From positions 1 to 36,689 of the forward strand of contig CAJQMW010000508.1 in assembly GCA_905479535.1 (NCBI GenBank): a DNA stretch of 36,689 nucleotides, given 5' to 3'. Each line of letters begins with the position of its first letter. Position 1 is the first letter of the stretch. Position numbers and translations under genes: made by a program. Shown here in pieces: positions 28,495 to 35,652 of this stretch. A model generated the notes under the pieces. The model was not told where the DNA came from and searched no databases. It saw only the letters and a list, made by a program, of their open reading frames with translations. The DNA is from an uncultured Maribacter sp. (lineage in GTDB: Bacteria; Bacteroidota; Bacteroidia; Flavobacteriales; Flavobacteriaceae).

Positions 28495-28962
28495 ATGTAC
28501 ACAGACCTAGTAAAACAATTTCACCAAACCTATGGTGTAGACATTGAGGAAAGCCCCGTTATTCCTTCAAAAGAAATCTGCAAGCTTCGGGTTTCGCTGA
28601 TCCGAGAAGAATTGAATGAATTTGAGGAAGCAATTGAAGGTGGTGACATTAAGCACATTGCCAAAGAATTAGCGGATCTGGTTTATGTGGTGTTCGGCAC
28701 AATCATTGCCTTTGGCCTTGGGTCAATATTCAAAGCCGTGTTTTTCGAGGTCCACCGATCTAACATGAGCAAAGTTTGTAAAAGTGAAGCACACGCATTT
28801 GGAGTGGCTAGCGCATGTACGGAAGATTGTGAAATTGAAGAAACTGAAAACGAGTGGATTGTGAAAGTTAAATCCGGCCCCAAAAAAGGGAAGGTGATTA
28901 AACCGGCTAGTTATTCCTTGGCAGACCTTTCTTTTTTGGATATTGAAAAACCATTCAAATGA
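28495..28962 (+). CDS. MazG-like / phosphoribosyl-ATP pyrophosphohydrolase-like protein
   Basis: 155 residues. RVSLIREELNEFEEAIEGGD (Glu38, Glu39, Glu42) and IAKELADLVYVVFGT (Glu58, Asp61) form the metal-binding E-E-x-x-E...E-x-x-D set of the MazG/PRA-PH superfamily; FFEVHRSNMSK also fits. These enzymes hydrolyse nucleoside triphosphates to monophosphates; phage versions may clear damaged nucleotides or influence host alarmone signalling. It ends in a lysine-rich segment and overlaps the next gene by 4 bases. Confidence 0.75.
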   Translation: MYTDLVKQFHQTYGVDIEESPVIPSKEICKLRVSLIREELNEFEEAIEGGDIKHIAKELADLVYVVFGTIIAFGLGSIFKAVFFEVHRSNMSKVCKSEAHAFGVASACTEDCEIEETENEWIVKVKSGPKKGKVIKPASYSLADLSFLDIEKPFK

Positions 28963-29501
28963 ATAAGAGTGATTTAACTAAATTATTGGACGTTTTTTCA
29001 AATGGCATCCGAGAAGAAGAAAAAGAACTTTACAAGCGTGTGATCAATGAAAACGGAATCAAGCAGTTCAATAGATATGATGAATTTTATTTAGCTGTTA
29101 TCTATCCATTTGAGCAGTTTTTAAATGGATTCATTGCTTCGGAAGTGTCAGGTAATCAAGATGTGATTTTCTTGCTAACTCACAGTGATTTCGTAGAACG
29201 CCAATTTGAGCAATACATAAAGGTTTACGAAGGTTCCGCTTGTCATTGCGATAAATCAAGAACCATAATTTCGTCTTTAATTGAGTTTTACAAAACTGGC
29301 AAACGTATTGAATTTGATTACAACGGCGAATATACATTTCATCTACCTAAGAAGGTCTTTAAAACTCACGAATCTATTGTTGAATTTTACGATGGTGTTA
29401 AATCCCTTTACTATGGTAGCAATGCAATGTATTTGACTGCTATACTTAATTTACAAGCAAGTCAAATTCAAGAAACAACCAATGCAAGCACCGGCGACTA
29501 A
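28959..29501 (+). CDS. hypothetical helical protein
   Basis: 180 residues, mainly amphipathic helix, with a single Cys-His-Cys cluster (SACHCDKS) and a polar tail. Coupled by a four-base overlap to the MazG-like gene. A terminator follows. No family recognised. Confidence 0.55.
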   Translation: MNKSDLTKLLDVFSNGIREEEKELYKRVINENGIKQFNRYDEFYLAVIYPFEQFLNGFIASEVSGNQDVIFLLTHSDFVERQFEQYIKVYEGSACHCDKSRTIISSLIEFYKTGKRIEFDYNGEYTFHLPKKVFKTHESIVEFYDGVKSLYYGSNAMYLTAILNLQASQIQETTNASTGD

Positions 29502-29522
29502 ACCGGAATAGCTATTGGCAAG

Positions 29523-29551
29523 GCCGGATTGGTGACAGTGATCCGGCTTTT
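29523..29551 (+). terminator. intrinsic terminator
   Basis: GCCGGAT 29523-29529 pairs with ATCCGGC 29541-29547, followed by TTTT. Confidence 0.8.
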
Positions 29552-29562
29552 AAAAAGAATAA

Positions 29563-29775
29563 ATGCAAAACCAAGATTTAACACCCGGATCAGTCTGGCA
29601 AAATAAAGATCCTTACGAAGGTGAGGGAGAAATCATCATAGGCCAACCAGTTGAAATACCAGGACATTACGAGTGCATTAAGGCAAACTGCACAAAATAC
29701 CCATCATTGAATGGCACAGTGGAATGGAAGCACGAAAGCGCAATACTGACTTACTATAATAAAATTTCTGACTGA
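29563..29775 (+). CDS. small hypothetical protein
   Basis: 70 residues beginning just after the terminator. LTPGSVWQNKDPYEGEGEII reads as a small beta-rich protein; the K-V-W-Q/K-N-x-D-P-Y pattern is known from phage hypotheticals of unknown function. Confidence 0.55.
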   Translation: MQNQDLTPGSVWQNKDPYEGEGEIIIGQPVEIPGHYECIKANCTKYPSLNGTVEWKHESAILTYYNKISD

Positions 29776-29807
29776 TAAACCAGCCGCTGAGCCAAAACTC
29801 TGTAATT

Positions 29808-30062
29808 ATGAAAACAGGAGACAAAGTGACTTATACCCCGACAAATGAAATAGGCATTGTAAAGAGCTTGACCACAGGGCCGGGAATGGGCGTGTATGTG
29901 GTTTTCAATTGCGGCGATGATTGGGATAACTACCAAAACTATACCGCCGCTTTGTGTGATCCAAGTAATTTGAAAACCGGATGGGACCAGGAAGCTTTCA
30001 TGGATCATTATGGTTTAGGCCCGGAAGATATGATTAACGACATAACCTATCCTAATGGCTGA
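29808..30062 (+). CDS. KOW/SH3-like small phage protein, paralogue B
   Basis: 84 residues. It shares G-D-K-V-T-Y, GIVKSL, VVFNCG, W-D-x-Y-Q-x-Y-T-A-A-x-C and L-x-x-G-W with the protein at 15240 but has a longer C-terminal tail. Two diverged copies suggest distinct partners or timing. It overlaps the next gene by 8 bases. Confidence 0.65.
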   Translation: MKTGDKVTYTPTNEIGIVKSLTTGPGMGVYVVFNCGDDWDNYQNYTAALCDPSNLKTGWDQEAFMDHYGLGPEDMINDITYPNG

Positions 30063-30270
30063 CCTACAAACAATCTACGAAGATAAAACCGCCTGGGTAA
30101 CATTCACCAACGAATCAGAAGGCGAATCAATACGCGTTTACCGCCGTTGTCAGTGTGGCCGGTATTTAAAGACCGGGGAAATAAAATCCAGTGCAATAGG
30201 TGGGTTGAAGTTTGAAGGATGGGATTGTAAGAAGTGCGGAGAGGTTGAACCGTTTTTTGAAAGGATTTAA
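30055..30270 (+). CDS. zinc-ribbon-like small protein
   Basis: 71 residues with C-x-C (RRCQCGRY) and C-x2-C (WDCKKCGE) pairs, as in a small zinc ribbon. Likely a nucleic-acid- or protein-binding module; no partner is identifiable. Confidence 0.6.
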   Translation: MADLQTIYEDKTAWVTFTNESEGESIRVYRRCQCGRYLKTGEIKSSAIGGLKFEGWDCKKCGEVEPFFERI

Positions 30271-30292
30271 TTTTTTTTGTAAATCATTCTTT

Positions 30293-30619
30293 ATGAAGAT
30301 TGAAGTAATAACCATACCGGCTGAGGAATTTCGTCAACAAATGGCAGAGCTTAAAAGAATGATCTTTGATGCCGTTAAAGCCGAGTCTGACGAAATAGGT
30401 GAAGTTCTGGACTTGAAGGCCGCTGCAAAATTCATCGGTATATCAGAATCGGGATTGCGCCAACGAATCAAATCGGGAACCGTGCCGTATATCAAAAATG
30501 GCAACGGTCAGTATCGGTTTACTTCAAAGTATCTTAAGTTAGCTGAAATGGCCCCTGGCTTGGAGACGATAGAAAGATTGCAGGAAGAAATGATAAGGGA
30601 ATTTTCTAAGCGCAGATAG
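30293..30619 (+). CDS. xis: excisionase-like helix-turn-helix protein
   Basis: 108 residues from ATG 30293, chosen because the frame upstream duplicates the end of the previous gene. EVLDLKAAAKFIGISESGLR followed by QRIKSGTVPYIKNGNGQYRF is the excisionase/MerR-like winged helix. The adjacent attachment region and integrase make it the best candidate recombination directionality factor, although it could also be a simple regulator. Confidence 0.65.
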   Translation: MKIEVITIPAEEFRQQMAELKRMIFDAVKAESDEIGEVLDLKAAAKFIGISESGLRQRIKSGTVPYIKNGNGQYRFTSKYLKLAEMAPGLETIERLQEEMIREFSKRR

Positions 30620-30623
30620 TGAT

Positions 30624-30660
30624 GTATTTGCATTGTTAGTTGCAAATCAACTGCAAATAC
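30624..30660. repeat. integrase arm-site candidates, left
   Basis: GTATTTGCA 30624-30632 and TGCAAATAC 30652-30660 form an inverted repeat, with TTGCAAAT 30640-30647 between. TTGCAAAT recurs twice at 30894-30912 on the other side of the tRNA segment, and CATTGTTAGTT occurs on both sides (30631-30641, 30868-30878), as expected for arm sites around an attachment core. Confidence 0.5.
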
Positions 30661-30694
30661 AAAATTCAAAGACCAAAGCAAAGGAGAAAATAAA

Positions 30695-30727
30695 AGCGCA
30701 AACAATTGATAAACAACTATTTGCGCT
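30695..30727. repeat. inverted repeat next to the attachment core
   Basis: AGCGCAAA 30695-30702 pairs with TTTGCGCT 30720-30727 (8 bp, 17-base spacer), only 3 bases from the tRNA 3' end. It may be an integrase/excisionase site or a terminator. Confidence 0.4.
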
Positions 30728-30730
30728 CAG

Positions 30731-30776
30731 TGATTCCGCTGGGGCTCGAACCCAGGACCCCTTGATTAAAAGTCAA
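30731..30776 (-). other. attP: attachment core: 3' part of tRNA-Lys(TTT)
   Basis: On the minus strand this reads as a tRNA-Lys from the anticodon arm (loop CTTTTAA) through the variable region GGGTC, the T-arm CTGGG/CCCAG with loop TTCGAGC and the acceptor strand CGGAATC to the discriminator A. The 5' half is absent: no D-arm and no GATTCCG follow upstream on that strand. This is the usual form of a phage attachment site that rebuilds the host tRNA gene on integration. Confidence 0.8.
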
Positions 30777-30867
30777 TTCCCTTGTTTAGCTGCTAGTTGA
30801 TACTAAACTACCTAAACTTTGCCAGTACTGACAAACACAGGTGTTAACAACTAATTAAAAAGCATTT

Positions 30868-30913
30868 CATTGTTAGTTTTTGACTATATTTGGTTGCAAA
30901 TGAGTTGCAAATG
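30868..30913. repeat. integrase arm-site candidates, right
   Basis: CATTGTTAGTT 30868-30878 repeats 30631-30641, and TTGCAAATGAGTTGCAAAT (30894-30912) holds two TTGCAAAT units in direct order. The second overlaps the integrase start, so the recombinase might also repress its own gene. Confidence 0.5.
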
Positions 30914-32125
30914 ATTCGCCGTAGACCATCCATATCAATTTACTATGACACCCGCCGCCGAAAAGCTAATGGCAAGTTTCCTGTCAAGCTTCGCATTACT
31001 GCATCCTGGCTTAAGCAAAAAGACAAATATATTTATCTGGACATTGATTTAACCGATGACGAATGGAAGCAAGTTGAAGGAAAAGGTAAGTCGAAAGAGG
31101 TAATTATGATCCGGGAACAACTTGATAGGCACTTATCTGATGCGCGTCAAATTGTCGATGATCTTTGGAATTACACACACGGCGCGTTTATGGATCGCTT
31201 TGTTACTGGCATAGTACCTGAAAAATTTGTCTATGATTTTTTCGACCGAAAGATCAAAAGCTTAATCAAGAAAGAAAAGTTTTCAACAGCTACCGGCTAC
31301 AAGGGCGCATTATCAGCATTGAAGGACTTTAGGCGAAATAAGGAAATATACTTTCAGGATGTAACCCGGTTGTTCTTGGAAAAATTCATCCAATTCCTGA
31401 AAGACCAGGGCAAAGCACCTGCCACCATTGAACGGTACTTTGTCTATTTTCGAGCGATTTACAATATGGCTGTTCAAGAAAACATTGTTTCGTCTGACGA
31501 TTCGCCGTTTACACGGAATATAAAGCCAGAAAAAGGCGATCCAAAAAAGAAGTCATTGCCAGAGTCGGATATTACCAAAATACTTACATACACGTCAAAA
31601 GATACGCGAAAGCAGTTAGCCCGTGACTTATGGGTGTTTTCGTTTTGTGTTGGAGGCATTAATTTGACAGACGCGGCACGGTTGACCATTGAGAATGTAG
31701 ACGGTGACGGGATTGGGTACACACGCGGGAAAACGCATTCAAAGAAAAAGATTGATCACCCAATTGTTTTGTTTTTGAATGTTTACGCCAAAGCCATTTT
31801 AAGCCGATACAAAGGAGGTGAATATTTACTACCTATCCTAGAGTCAGGCATGAGTGAAAAGCAAAGGTATAACCGGGTGAAGTGGCACACAAAGAAAACG
31901 AATAGGATGTTGAGCTTGATTGCTAAGGAAATCGGTATTGATAAATTTACATTCAGTTCGGCGCGGGATTCATTCGCTACCAGATTAGCCCGAATGGGTG
32001 TTGATGCTGATCAAATTGGCATGAAGTTGGGCCACGCTCCTGGCAGCAAAATGACACCGGGATACATTCGGCATGAAGCGGGAGATTCAAAGGATATTAT
32101 GAACGAATTAGTCAACTTAAAGTGA
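30911..32125 (+). CDS. int: tyrosine-type integrase
   Basis: 404 residues from ATG 30911; a TTG at 30890 would add seven residues read from the arm-type repeats. The N-terminal arm-binding region (SISIYYDTRRRKANGKFPVK), the SAM-like core-binding domain (near 100-200) and the catalytic domain are in normal order. In the catalytic domain, SARDSFAT and LGHAPGSKM lead to PGYIRHE (Tyr). The usual first Arg is not evident (GGINLTD) and His of H-x-x-R is Ser, deviations I associate with Bacteroidota integrases. It would recombine the phage with the host tRNA-Lys gene. Confidence 0.85.
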   Translation: MIRRRPSISIYYDTRRRKANGKFPVKLRITASWLKQKDKYIYLDIDLTDDEWKQVEGKGKSKEVIMIREQLDRHLSDARQIVDDLWNYTHGAFMDRFVTGIVPEKFVYDFFDRKIKSLIKKEKFSTATGYKGALSALKDFRRNKEIYFQDVTRLFLEKFIQFLKDQGKAPATIERYFVYFRAIYNMAVQENIVSSDDSPFTRNIKPEKGDPKKKSLPESDITKILTYTSKDTRKQLARDLWVFSFCVGGINLTDAARLTIENVDGDGIGYTRGKTHSKKKIDHPIVLFLNVYAKAILSRYKGGEYLLPILESGMSEKQRYNRVKWHTKKTNRMLSLIAKEIGIDKFTFSSARDSFATRLARMGVDADQIGMKLGHAPGSKMTPGYIRHEAGDSKDIMNELVNLK

Positions 32126-32135
32126 GTTGTTAAAA

Positions 32136-32357
32136 ATGATCAACACTCTATCCACTACTAAGAAAATAGCAATCTTGATTCTTTTGCCAATATCATGGTT
32201 TTGCATAACCGGGATTAACCGGATGGTTGACTTTGGTAATGTGTGGTTTGATGTAGTTTTCAATCTCGCTACATTTTTTTTAATACCCTATATTTTTGTT
32301 CGTGCCTCACTTCCGATTGTAGCATTTTTTGAAGTGATGTTTAAAAAACCTAAATAA
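32136..32357 (+). CDS. small membrane protein
   Basis: 73 residues from ATG 32136, 11 bases after the integrase stop. Two hydrophobic helices (about 9-25 and 37-63) with a basic end (MFKKPK). The stop overlaps the next ATG. Size and topology fit a small exclusion or holin-like protein; function unknown. Confidence 0.55.
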   Translation: MINTLSTTKKIAILILLPISWFCITGINRMVDFGNVWFDVVFNLATFFLIPYIFVRASLPIVAFFEVMFKKPK

Positions 32358-32608
32358 TGGATAGCTCCAACAAAGACGGCAAAGTATACTTTCAAATAAA
32401 TAAGCAGAACCCAAAACCAAATCCATGTACCTTTCATATTGAAACGGTGCAGGATATTTTTGATGCAACGAACATCGACAACGTGGATAAATTTTTATCG
32501 GAATTTAAAATGGTTCTTTGTTCCGGCTATCTACTCAGGGCAACGGCGGCGGCTGAAAACTTACCTGATGAAATAAAGTTGCCATCCTTTGAATGGACCG
32601 ACGACTAA
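32357..32608 (+). CDS. small hypothetical protein
   Basis: 83 residues, soluble and acidic at the C-terminus. Coupled to the preceding membrane protein by a one-base overlap. No family recognised. Confidence 0.55.
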   Translation: MDSSNKDGKVYFQINKQNPKPNPCTFHIETVQDIFDATNIDNVDKFLSEFKMVLCSGYLLRATAAAENLPDEIKLPSFEWTDD

Positions 32609-32626
32609 TTTTTTTGCCCAACCAAT

Positions 32627-32645
32627 AAATCAACATAAAACACCC
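32627..32645 (+). repeat. dispersed 19-base repeat, copy 4
   Basis: AAATCAACATAAAACACCC, two mismatches from copy 2, immediately before ATG 32647. Confidence 0.5.
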
Positions 32646-32646
32646 C

Positions 32647-32841
32647 ATGAATAAATTTACAAACCCAACCGAAACCGACAGGCAAAGCATACAGGATGCG
32701 TTTGGGAACTTCATGGAGCGATTCGAGCCGAATATCAAGACTGACAGTGAAACCCTCTTAGAGTGGTCCAAAAAGGGATGGATTGAAAAGAGAATGTACG
32801 GTTGTCGAATACACTGGTTAAGAAAGGTTTTTCCAAAATGA
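32647..32841 (+). CDS. small hypothetical protein
   Basis: 64 residues, helical N-terminus and basic C-terminus (WIEKRMYGCRIHWLRKVFPK). Its stop overlaps the ATG of the GIY-YIG-like gene, so it is probably made together with it and could be a partner or inhibitor. Confidence 0.5.
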   Translation: MNKFTNPTETDRQSIQDAFGNFMERFEPNIKTDSETLLEWSKKGWIEKRMYGCRIHWLRKVFPK

Positions 32842-33239
32842 GAAAATTTGTCTACATAATGGAGCGCACAAGCAACCGATCCTTATGGGCTATGATGACT
32901 TTTCAAAAGGAAATCAAGATTGGTATAGCCAATGACAGTGAACGCAGGAGGCGCGAAGTAGACAATGCAATCAAGGGGGATATAAAGTTGATCCTGCAAA
33001 AAGAGTTTGACAATGCCAGGGCCGTAGAAACGGAGTTACACGAAAAATTCAAAGACAGTAGATTTAGAATGAAAGGCGGGGCTGGTGGTGGATGCACAGA
33101 ATGGTTTTACCTGTCTGCAAACGAATACCAAAAGCTAATGAGGCTGATAAAGGGTTGGTGGTTTCCATCGCCTATTTTAACTGGCATTATCTTGATTTTA
33201 CTGTTCTGGATTTACTTAATATTTACTAAATATTTGTAA
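32838..33239 (+). CDS. membrane-tethered GIY-YIG/T5orf172-like nuclease
   Basis: 133 residues from ATG 32838. KFVYIMERT, EIKIGIANDSERRRREV, ARAVETELHEKFKDSRF and CTEWFYLS follow the T5orf172/MUG113 order of the GIY-YIG nuclease superfamily, with the Arg and Glu of the active site in place. Residues about 112-133 are one strong membrane helix (ILTGIILILLFWIYLIF). A nuclease domain held at the membrane could cut incoming DNA. The common operator lies across its stop codon. Confidence 0.7.
   Translation: MRKFVYIMERTSNRSLWAMMTFQKEIKIGIANDSERRRREVDNAIKGDIKLILQKEFDNARAVETELHEKFKDSRFRMKGGAGGGCTEWFYLSANEYQKLMRLIKGWWFPSPILTGIILILLFWIYLIFTKYL
33218..33234. promoter_or_regulatory. operator at the end of the nuclease gene
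   Basis: AATATTTACTAAATATT, a perfect 17-bp palindrome, is part of the last codons of the nuclease gene. TTTG 33233-33236 follows at once, as at the other sites, but the -7 is weak (TAACAATG near 33255). It may serve the protease gene at 33315 or act as a transcriptional stop site. Confidence 0.65.
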
Positions 33240-33280
33240 CTTTATAATACTATTTAACAATGGTTCGGTATCAATAGTAG

Positions 33281-33303
33281 CCGGGTTTCGGCCCGGTTAT
33301 TTT
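33281..33303 (+). terminator. hairpin before the protease gene
   Basis: CCGGG 33281-33285 pairs with CCCGG 33292-33296 around TTTCGG, followed by TTATTTT. It ends 12 bases before ATG 33315 and may be an attenuator. Confidence 0.6.
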
Positions 33304-33314
33304 AATTTCCAATT

Positions 33315-34136
33315 ATGTGTAAATACTGTGTTTCGATTGAAAGCCCAATAGGTAAAAGGGCGTTGGGTGAAAAGGGGAAGTTTTGGCCGGTTGGTCACAA
33401 TCTAAAAATCGCCTTTATCGGAGGAACTACCGAACAAAGGCGATACGTGGAAGAAAAGGCAAGCGAATGGTTGAAGTATGCTAATCTTTTCTTCCAATGG
33501 GATATGCCCGTTTCTGGCTCCGATATTCGTATTTCATTCAACGAGGGTAACGGTAGCTGGTCTTATATCGGAACCGATTCTTTAGGCATCCCGGTAAGAC
33601 GGGCAACCATGAATTTCGGCTGGCTAGATAACGCGGTAGTCTTGCATGAGTTCGGCCACGCATTAGGATTAGGACACGAACACCAAAACCCGGAAGGCGG
33701 TATTTTGTGGGATCAGGACGCCGTAATAAAAGAACTATCAGGACCGCCAAATAATTGGGATATTTCAACCATTGTTTTTAATGTCCTGGAAGCCTACAAT
33801 CAGGATAAAATAGTAGGCACAAAACTTGATCCTCATTCTATAATGATGTACTCCATCCCAAAAGAATGGACCGTCAATGGCTTTGAGACAAGTTTCAATC
33901 AAAACCTTTCCGACCTGGATAAATTGTTTATATCGTCCTTATACCCCTTTGAGGAAGAAAAAACAGACAAGGTTTCCGAAGCACTGAAAACCATCTTCCT
34001 TTCAAGAAAGGACATTTTACGGCTGAATGAAGCCACTATTTGCCGGATCGGTGATGTGATCGGAGCCGGAACCAACGAACAACGATACTGGAAGCGGCAG
34101 AACGCTGAAAAAGTCTGGGATAAATTGAACGCATGA
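33315..34136 (+). CDS. astacin-like zinc metalloprotease
   Basis: 273 residues. The active site HEFGHALGLGHEHQNP at 111-126 matches H-E-x-x-H-x-x-G-x-x-H-E (His111, Glu112, His115, His121), and SIMMYSIP gives the Met-turn with following Tyr, as in astacins. No signal peptide is present, and residues 1-6 hold a C-x2-C, so it is made as a cytoplasmic enzyme or released on lysis. The C-terminal 50 residues are a helical, basic domain. It is coupled by 4 bases to the nuclease gene. Its target is unknown. Confidence 0.85.
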   Translation: MCKYCVSIESPIGKRALGEKGKFWPVGHNLKIAFIGGTTEQRRYVEEKASEWLKYANLFFQWDMPVSGSDIRISFNEGNGSWSYIGTDSLGIPVRRATMNFGWLDNAVVLHEFGHALGLGHEHQNPEGGILWDQDAVIKELSGPPNNWDISTIVFNVLEAYNQDKIVGTKLDPHSIMMYSIPKEWTVNGFETSFNQNLSDLDKLFISSLYPFEEEKTDKVSEALKTIFLSRKDILRLNEATICRIGDVIGAGTNEQRYWKRQNAEKVWDKLNA

Positions 34137-34672
34137 CAGTAACGGAATACCGAAGGCGATATACTTTAGGGGAAGAACCTAAAAGCGAATACTATCTACA
34201 AAAGGCAATTTCAGAATACCTAAACAAGCGTTGGCCTAATGTGGAATACAGGATTGATTTAGCTGGGAACAACCTAAGTAAAGCGCAAGCCGGGAAAGCA
34301 AAGGCGGTAAATAAGCGTAGAGCTTGGCATGATGTTGAGATTTACAACCCTTCCGGGCTTTACTATGGGCTTTGTATTGAATTGAAACAGCTAGGAACCC
34401 AATTAAGAATGGTTAGCGATAGTAATACCTATAAGATCATAGGCCACAAAAAGACCAAGTTTGGCAAAATAGCTATCCGGGAAAGCAAAAAAAGAAAAGC
34501 AGGTGATTGGGTAGATTTACATATTGAAGAACAAGCGGACAATATAAAAAGAATGCGTAAATTAAGACGTGCAGCGGGGTTTGGGGTTGGCTTGAAGAAA
34601 ACACTTATGATAATCGACGGCTACCTTACTGAGAACTTTGTATTGATGCAGGAGGGTTTTAAAATTGATTGA
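34133..34672 (+). CDS. VRR-NUC-like PD-(D/E)xK nuclease
   Basis: 179 residues. ISEYLNKRWPNVEYRIDLAG, then WHDVEIYNPSGLYYGLCIEL (Asp67) followed by ELK (Glu83, Lys85) give the D...E-x-K core of VRR-NUC/Holliday-junction-type nucleases. The rest is basic (KKRKAGDWVDLHIEEQADNI). It could process branched DNA or packaging intermediates. It overlaps the protease gene by 4 bases. Confidence 0.7.
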   Translation: MTVTEYRRRYTLGEEPKSEYYLQKAISEYLNKRWPNVEYRIDLAGNNLSKAQAGKAKAVNKRRAWHDVEIYNPSGLYYGLCIELKQLGTQLRMVSDSNTYKIIGHKKTKFGKIAIRESKKRKAGDWVDLHIEEQADNIKRMRKLRRAAGFGVGLKKTLMIIDGYLTENFVLMQEGFKID

Positions 34673-34673
34673 T

Positions 34674-35066
34674 ATGTTTTGTGAACCAATGGTAAATAAA
34701 CCTGGAACTAACGAGGCTTACGAAAGAAAGCTAAGGTTGTTCATGGAAACCTCTAATATCAGCCTGTTTATAGATGCGGTAAAAGAGTACTACGGAAACA
34801 AGTGCGAGTGCGTAGGTTTTTATTTTTCATACGATATAGAGAATATACCCAACTTAATGGCTTACCACACCAAAGAGGTGGTTTATTTTTCATTCAGTGT
34901 AATTACTGAGCAATTTACCAGAAGAATAGACCTTGTGTTCGATGACAACTTTTTGTTAAACTCAATAGAGAAACACGAATGGGATAATAATTGCCAAAGC
35001 TTTATAGAGTTAAAAGGGGTGGATAATGTAGAGCTAAAATACTCACGCTATGTACTGGCAGGATAA
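34674..35066 (+). CDS. hypothetical protein
   Basis: 130 residues from ATG 34674, which lies just after the previous stop; a TTG at 34665 is an alternative. Soluble, mixed strands and helices, aromatic-rich centre (YFSYDIENIPNLMAYHTK). Overlaps the next gene by 17 bases. No family recognised. Confidence 0.55.
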   Translation: MFCEPMVNKPGTNEAYERKLRLFMETSNISLFIDAVKEYYGNKCECVGFYFSYDIENIPNLMAYHTKEVVYFSFSVITEQFTRRIDLVFDDNFLLNSIEKHEWDNNCQSFIELKGVDNVELKYSRYVLAG

Positions 35067-35379
35067 AGTTTTATACGCATTATTTTATTATGCTATCCTC
35101 CCGGTGGTTGCGTTGTATTGCATATACTCGTTTCTATCCTGTTTTGTAACTATTGAACGAAAAGAAATAGAAGAACCCACCCCGGAGCCTACACAAGCCC
35201 CGGAAATCATATTACCTAAGAAAAAAAAGAAAGTCATTGCCCCGTATGATGCAATGAAGCATTTTAACAGTCTGAAAGAAAAAGGATTGATCGACAAAGA
35301 AGCCGTGTTTTCGGATTGGGCCAAAGTGCAACAACAGTTCAAAATCGACAATACCCCTATTGAGATCATCGAAAACTGA
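35050..35379 (+). CDS. bitopic membrane protein with proline linker
   Basis: 109 residues. One membrane helix (about 6-32, LFYYAILPVVALYCIYSF), then a Glu/Pro/Thr linker (EEPTPEPTQAPEIILPKKKK) and a soluble C-terminal domain of about 45 residues. The architecture resembles inner-membrane spanin or tether proteins, but the positive C-terminal part may be cytoplasmic. It is the last gene before the next operator-promoter. Confidence 0.55.
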   Translation: MYWQDKVLYALFYYAILPVVALYCIYSFLSCFVTIERKEIEEPTPEPTQAPEIILPKKKKKVIAPYDAMKHFNSLKEKGLIDKEAVFSDWAKVQQQFKIDNTPIEIIEN

Positions 35380-35438
35380 TTTTTAGTAAATATTTATTAA
35401 ATCTAATTTGGTTTATATTTATATTTATCGTACATTTG
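35378..35438 (+). promoter_or_regulatory. operator and promoter of the secreted-protein/Rad52 unit
   Basis: GATTTTTAGTAAATATT (35378-35394) differs from the perfect palindrome at two positions. TTTG 35407-35410 and TACATTTG 35431-35438 are separated by 20 bases, and the spacer TTTATATTTAT is nearly that of the 22801 promoter. The operator is 12 bases from the -33 box here, further than elsewhere. Confidence 0.75.
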
Positions 35439-35457
35439 TTGAAAGCAAACAACAAAG

Positions 35458-35643
35458 ATGAAAACGAAAATCAGAATCTTTATCCTTTCATTGATCGGCA
35501 TTCTATCTATCCTGGCCGGTCAACTTGAAACTTCGCCAAATACGGTCGCTCCCGGCTCAGAAATTACATGGGAGATCAGCAAGGCAAAAACCGTTCGGTC
35601 TTTTTGTTTTGAGATTGTTGAGACTGAAATAATCACTTCTTAA
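35458..35643 (+). CDS. small secreted protein
   Basis: 61 residues from ATG 35458. MKTKIRIFILSLIGILSILA is a clear signal or anchor segment; the following 40 residues are polar with one Cys. It is the first gene after the operator-controlled promoter. Its function is unknown; a surface or periplasmic role soon after induction is possible. Confidence 0.6.
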   Translation: MKTKIRIFILSLIGILSILAGQLETSPNTVAPGSEITWEISKAKTVRSFCFEIVETEIITS

Positions 35644-35652
35644 AATAAAGGC

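Noticed and set aside
30731..30810. Complete tRNA-Lys gene on the minus strand
   Set aside because: The D-arm and the 5' acceptor strand are absent; only the 3' part is present, as expected for an attachment core.
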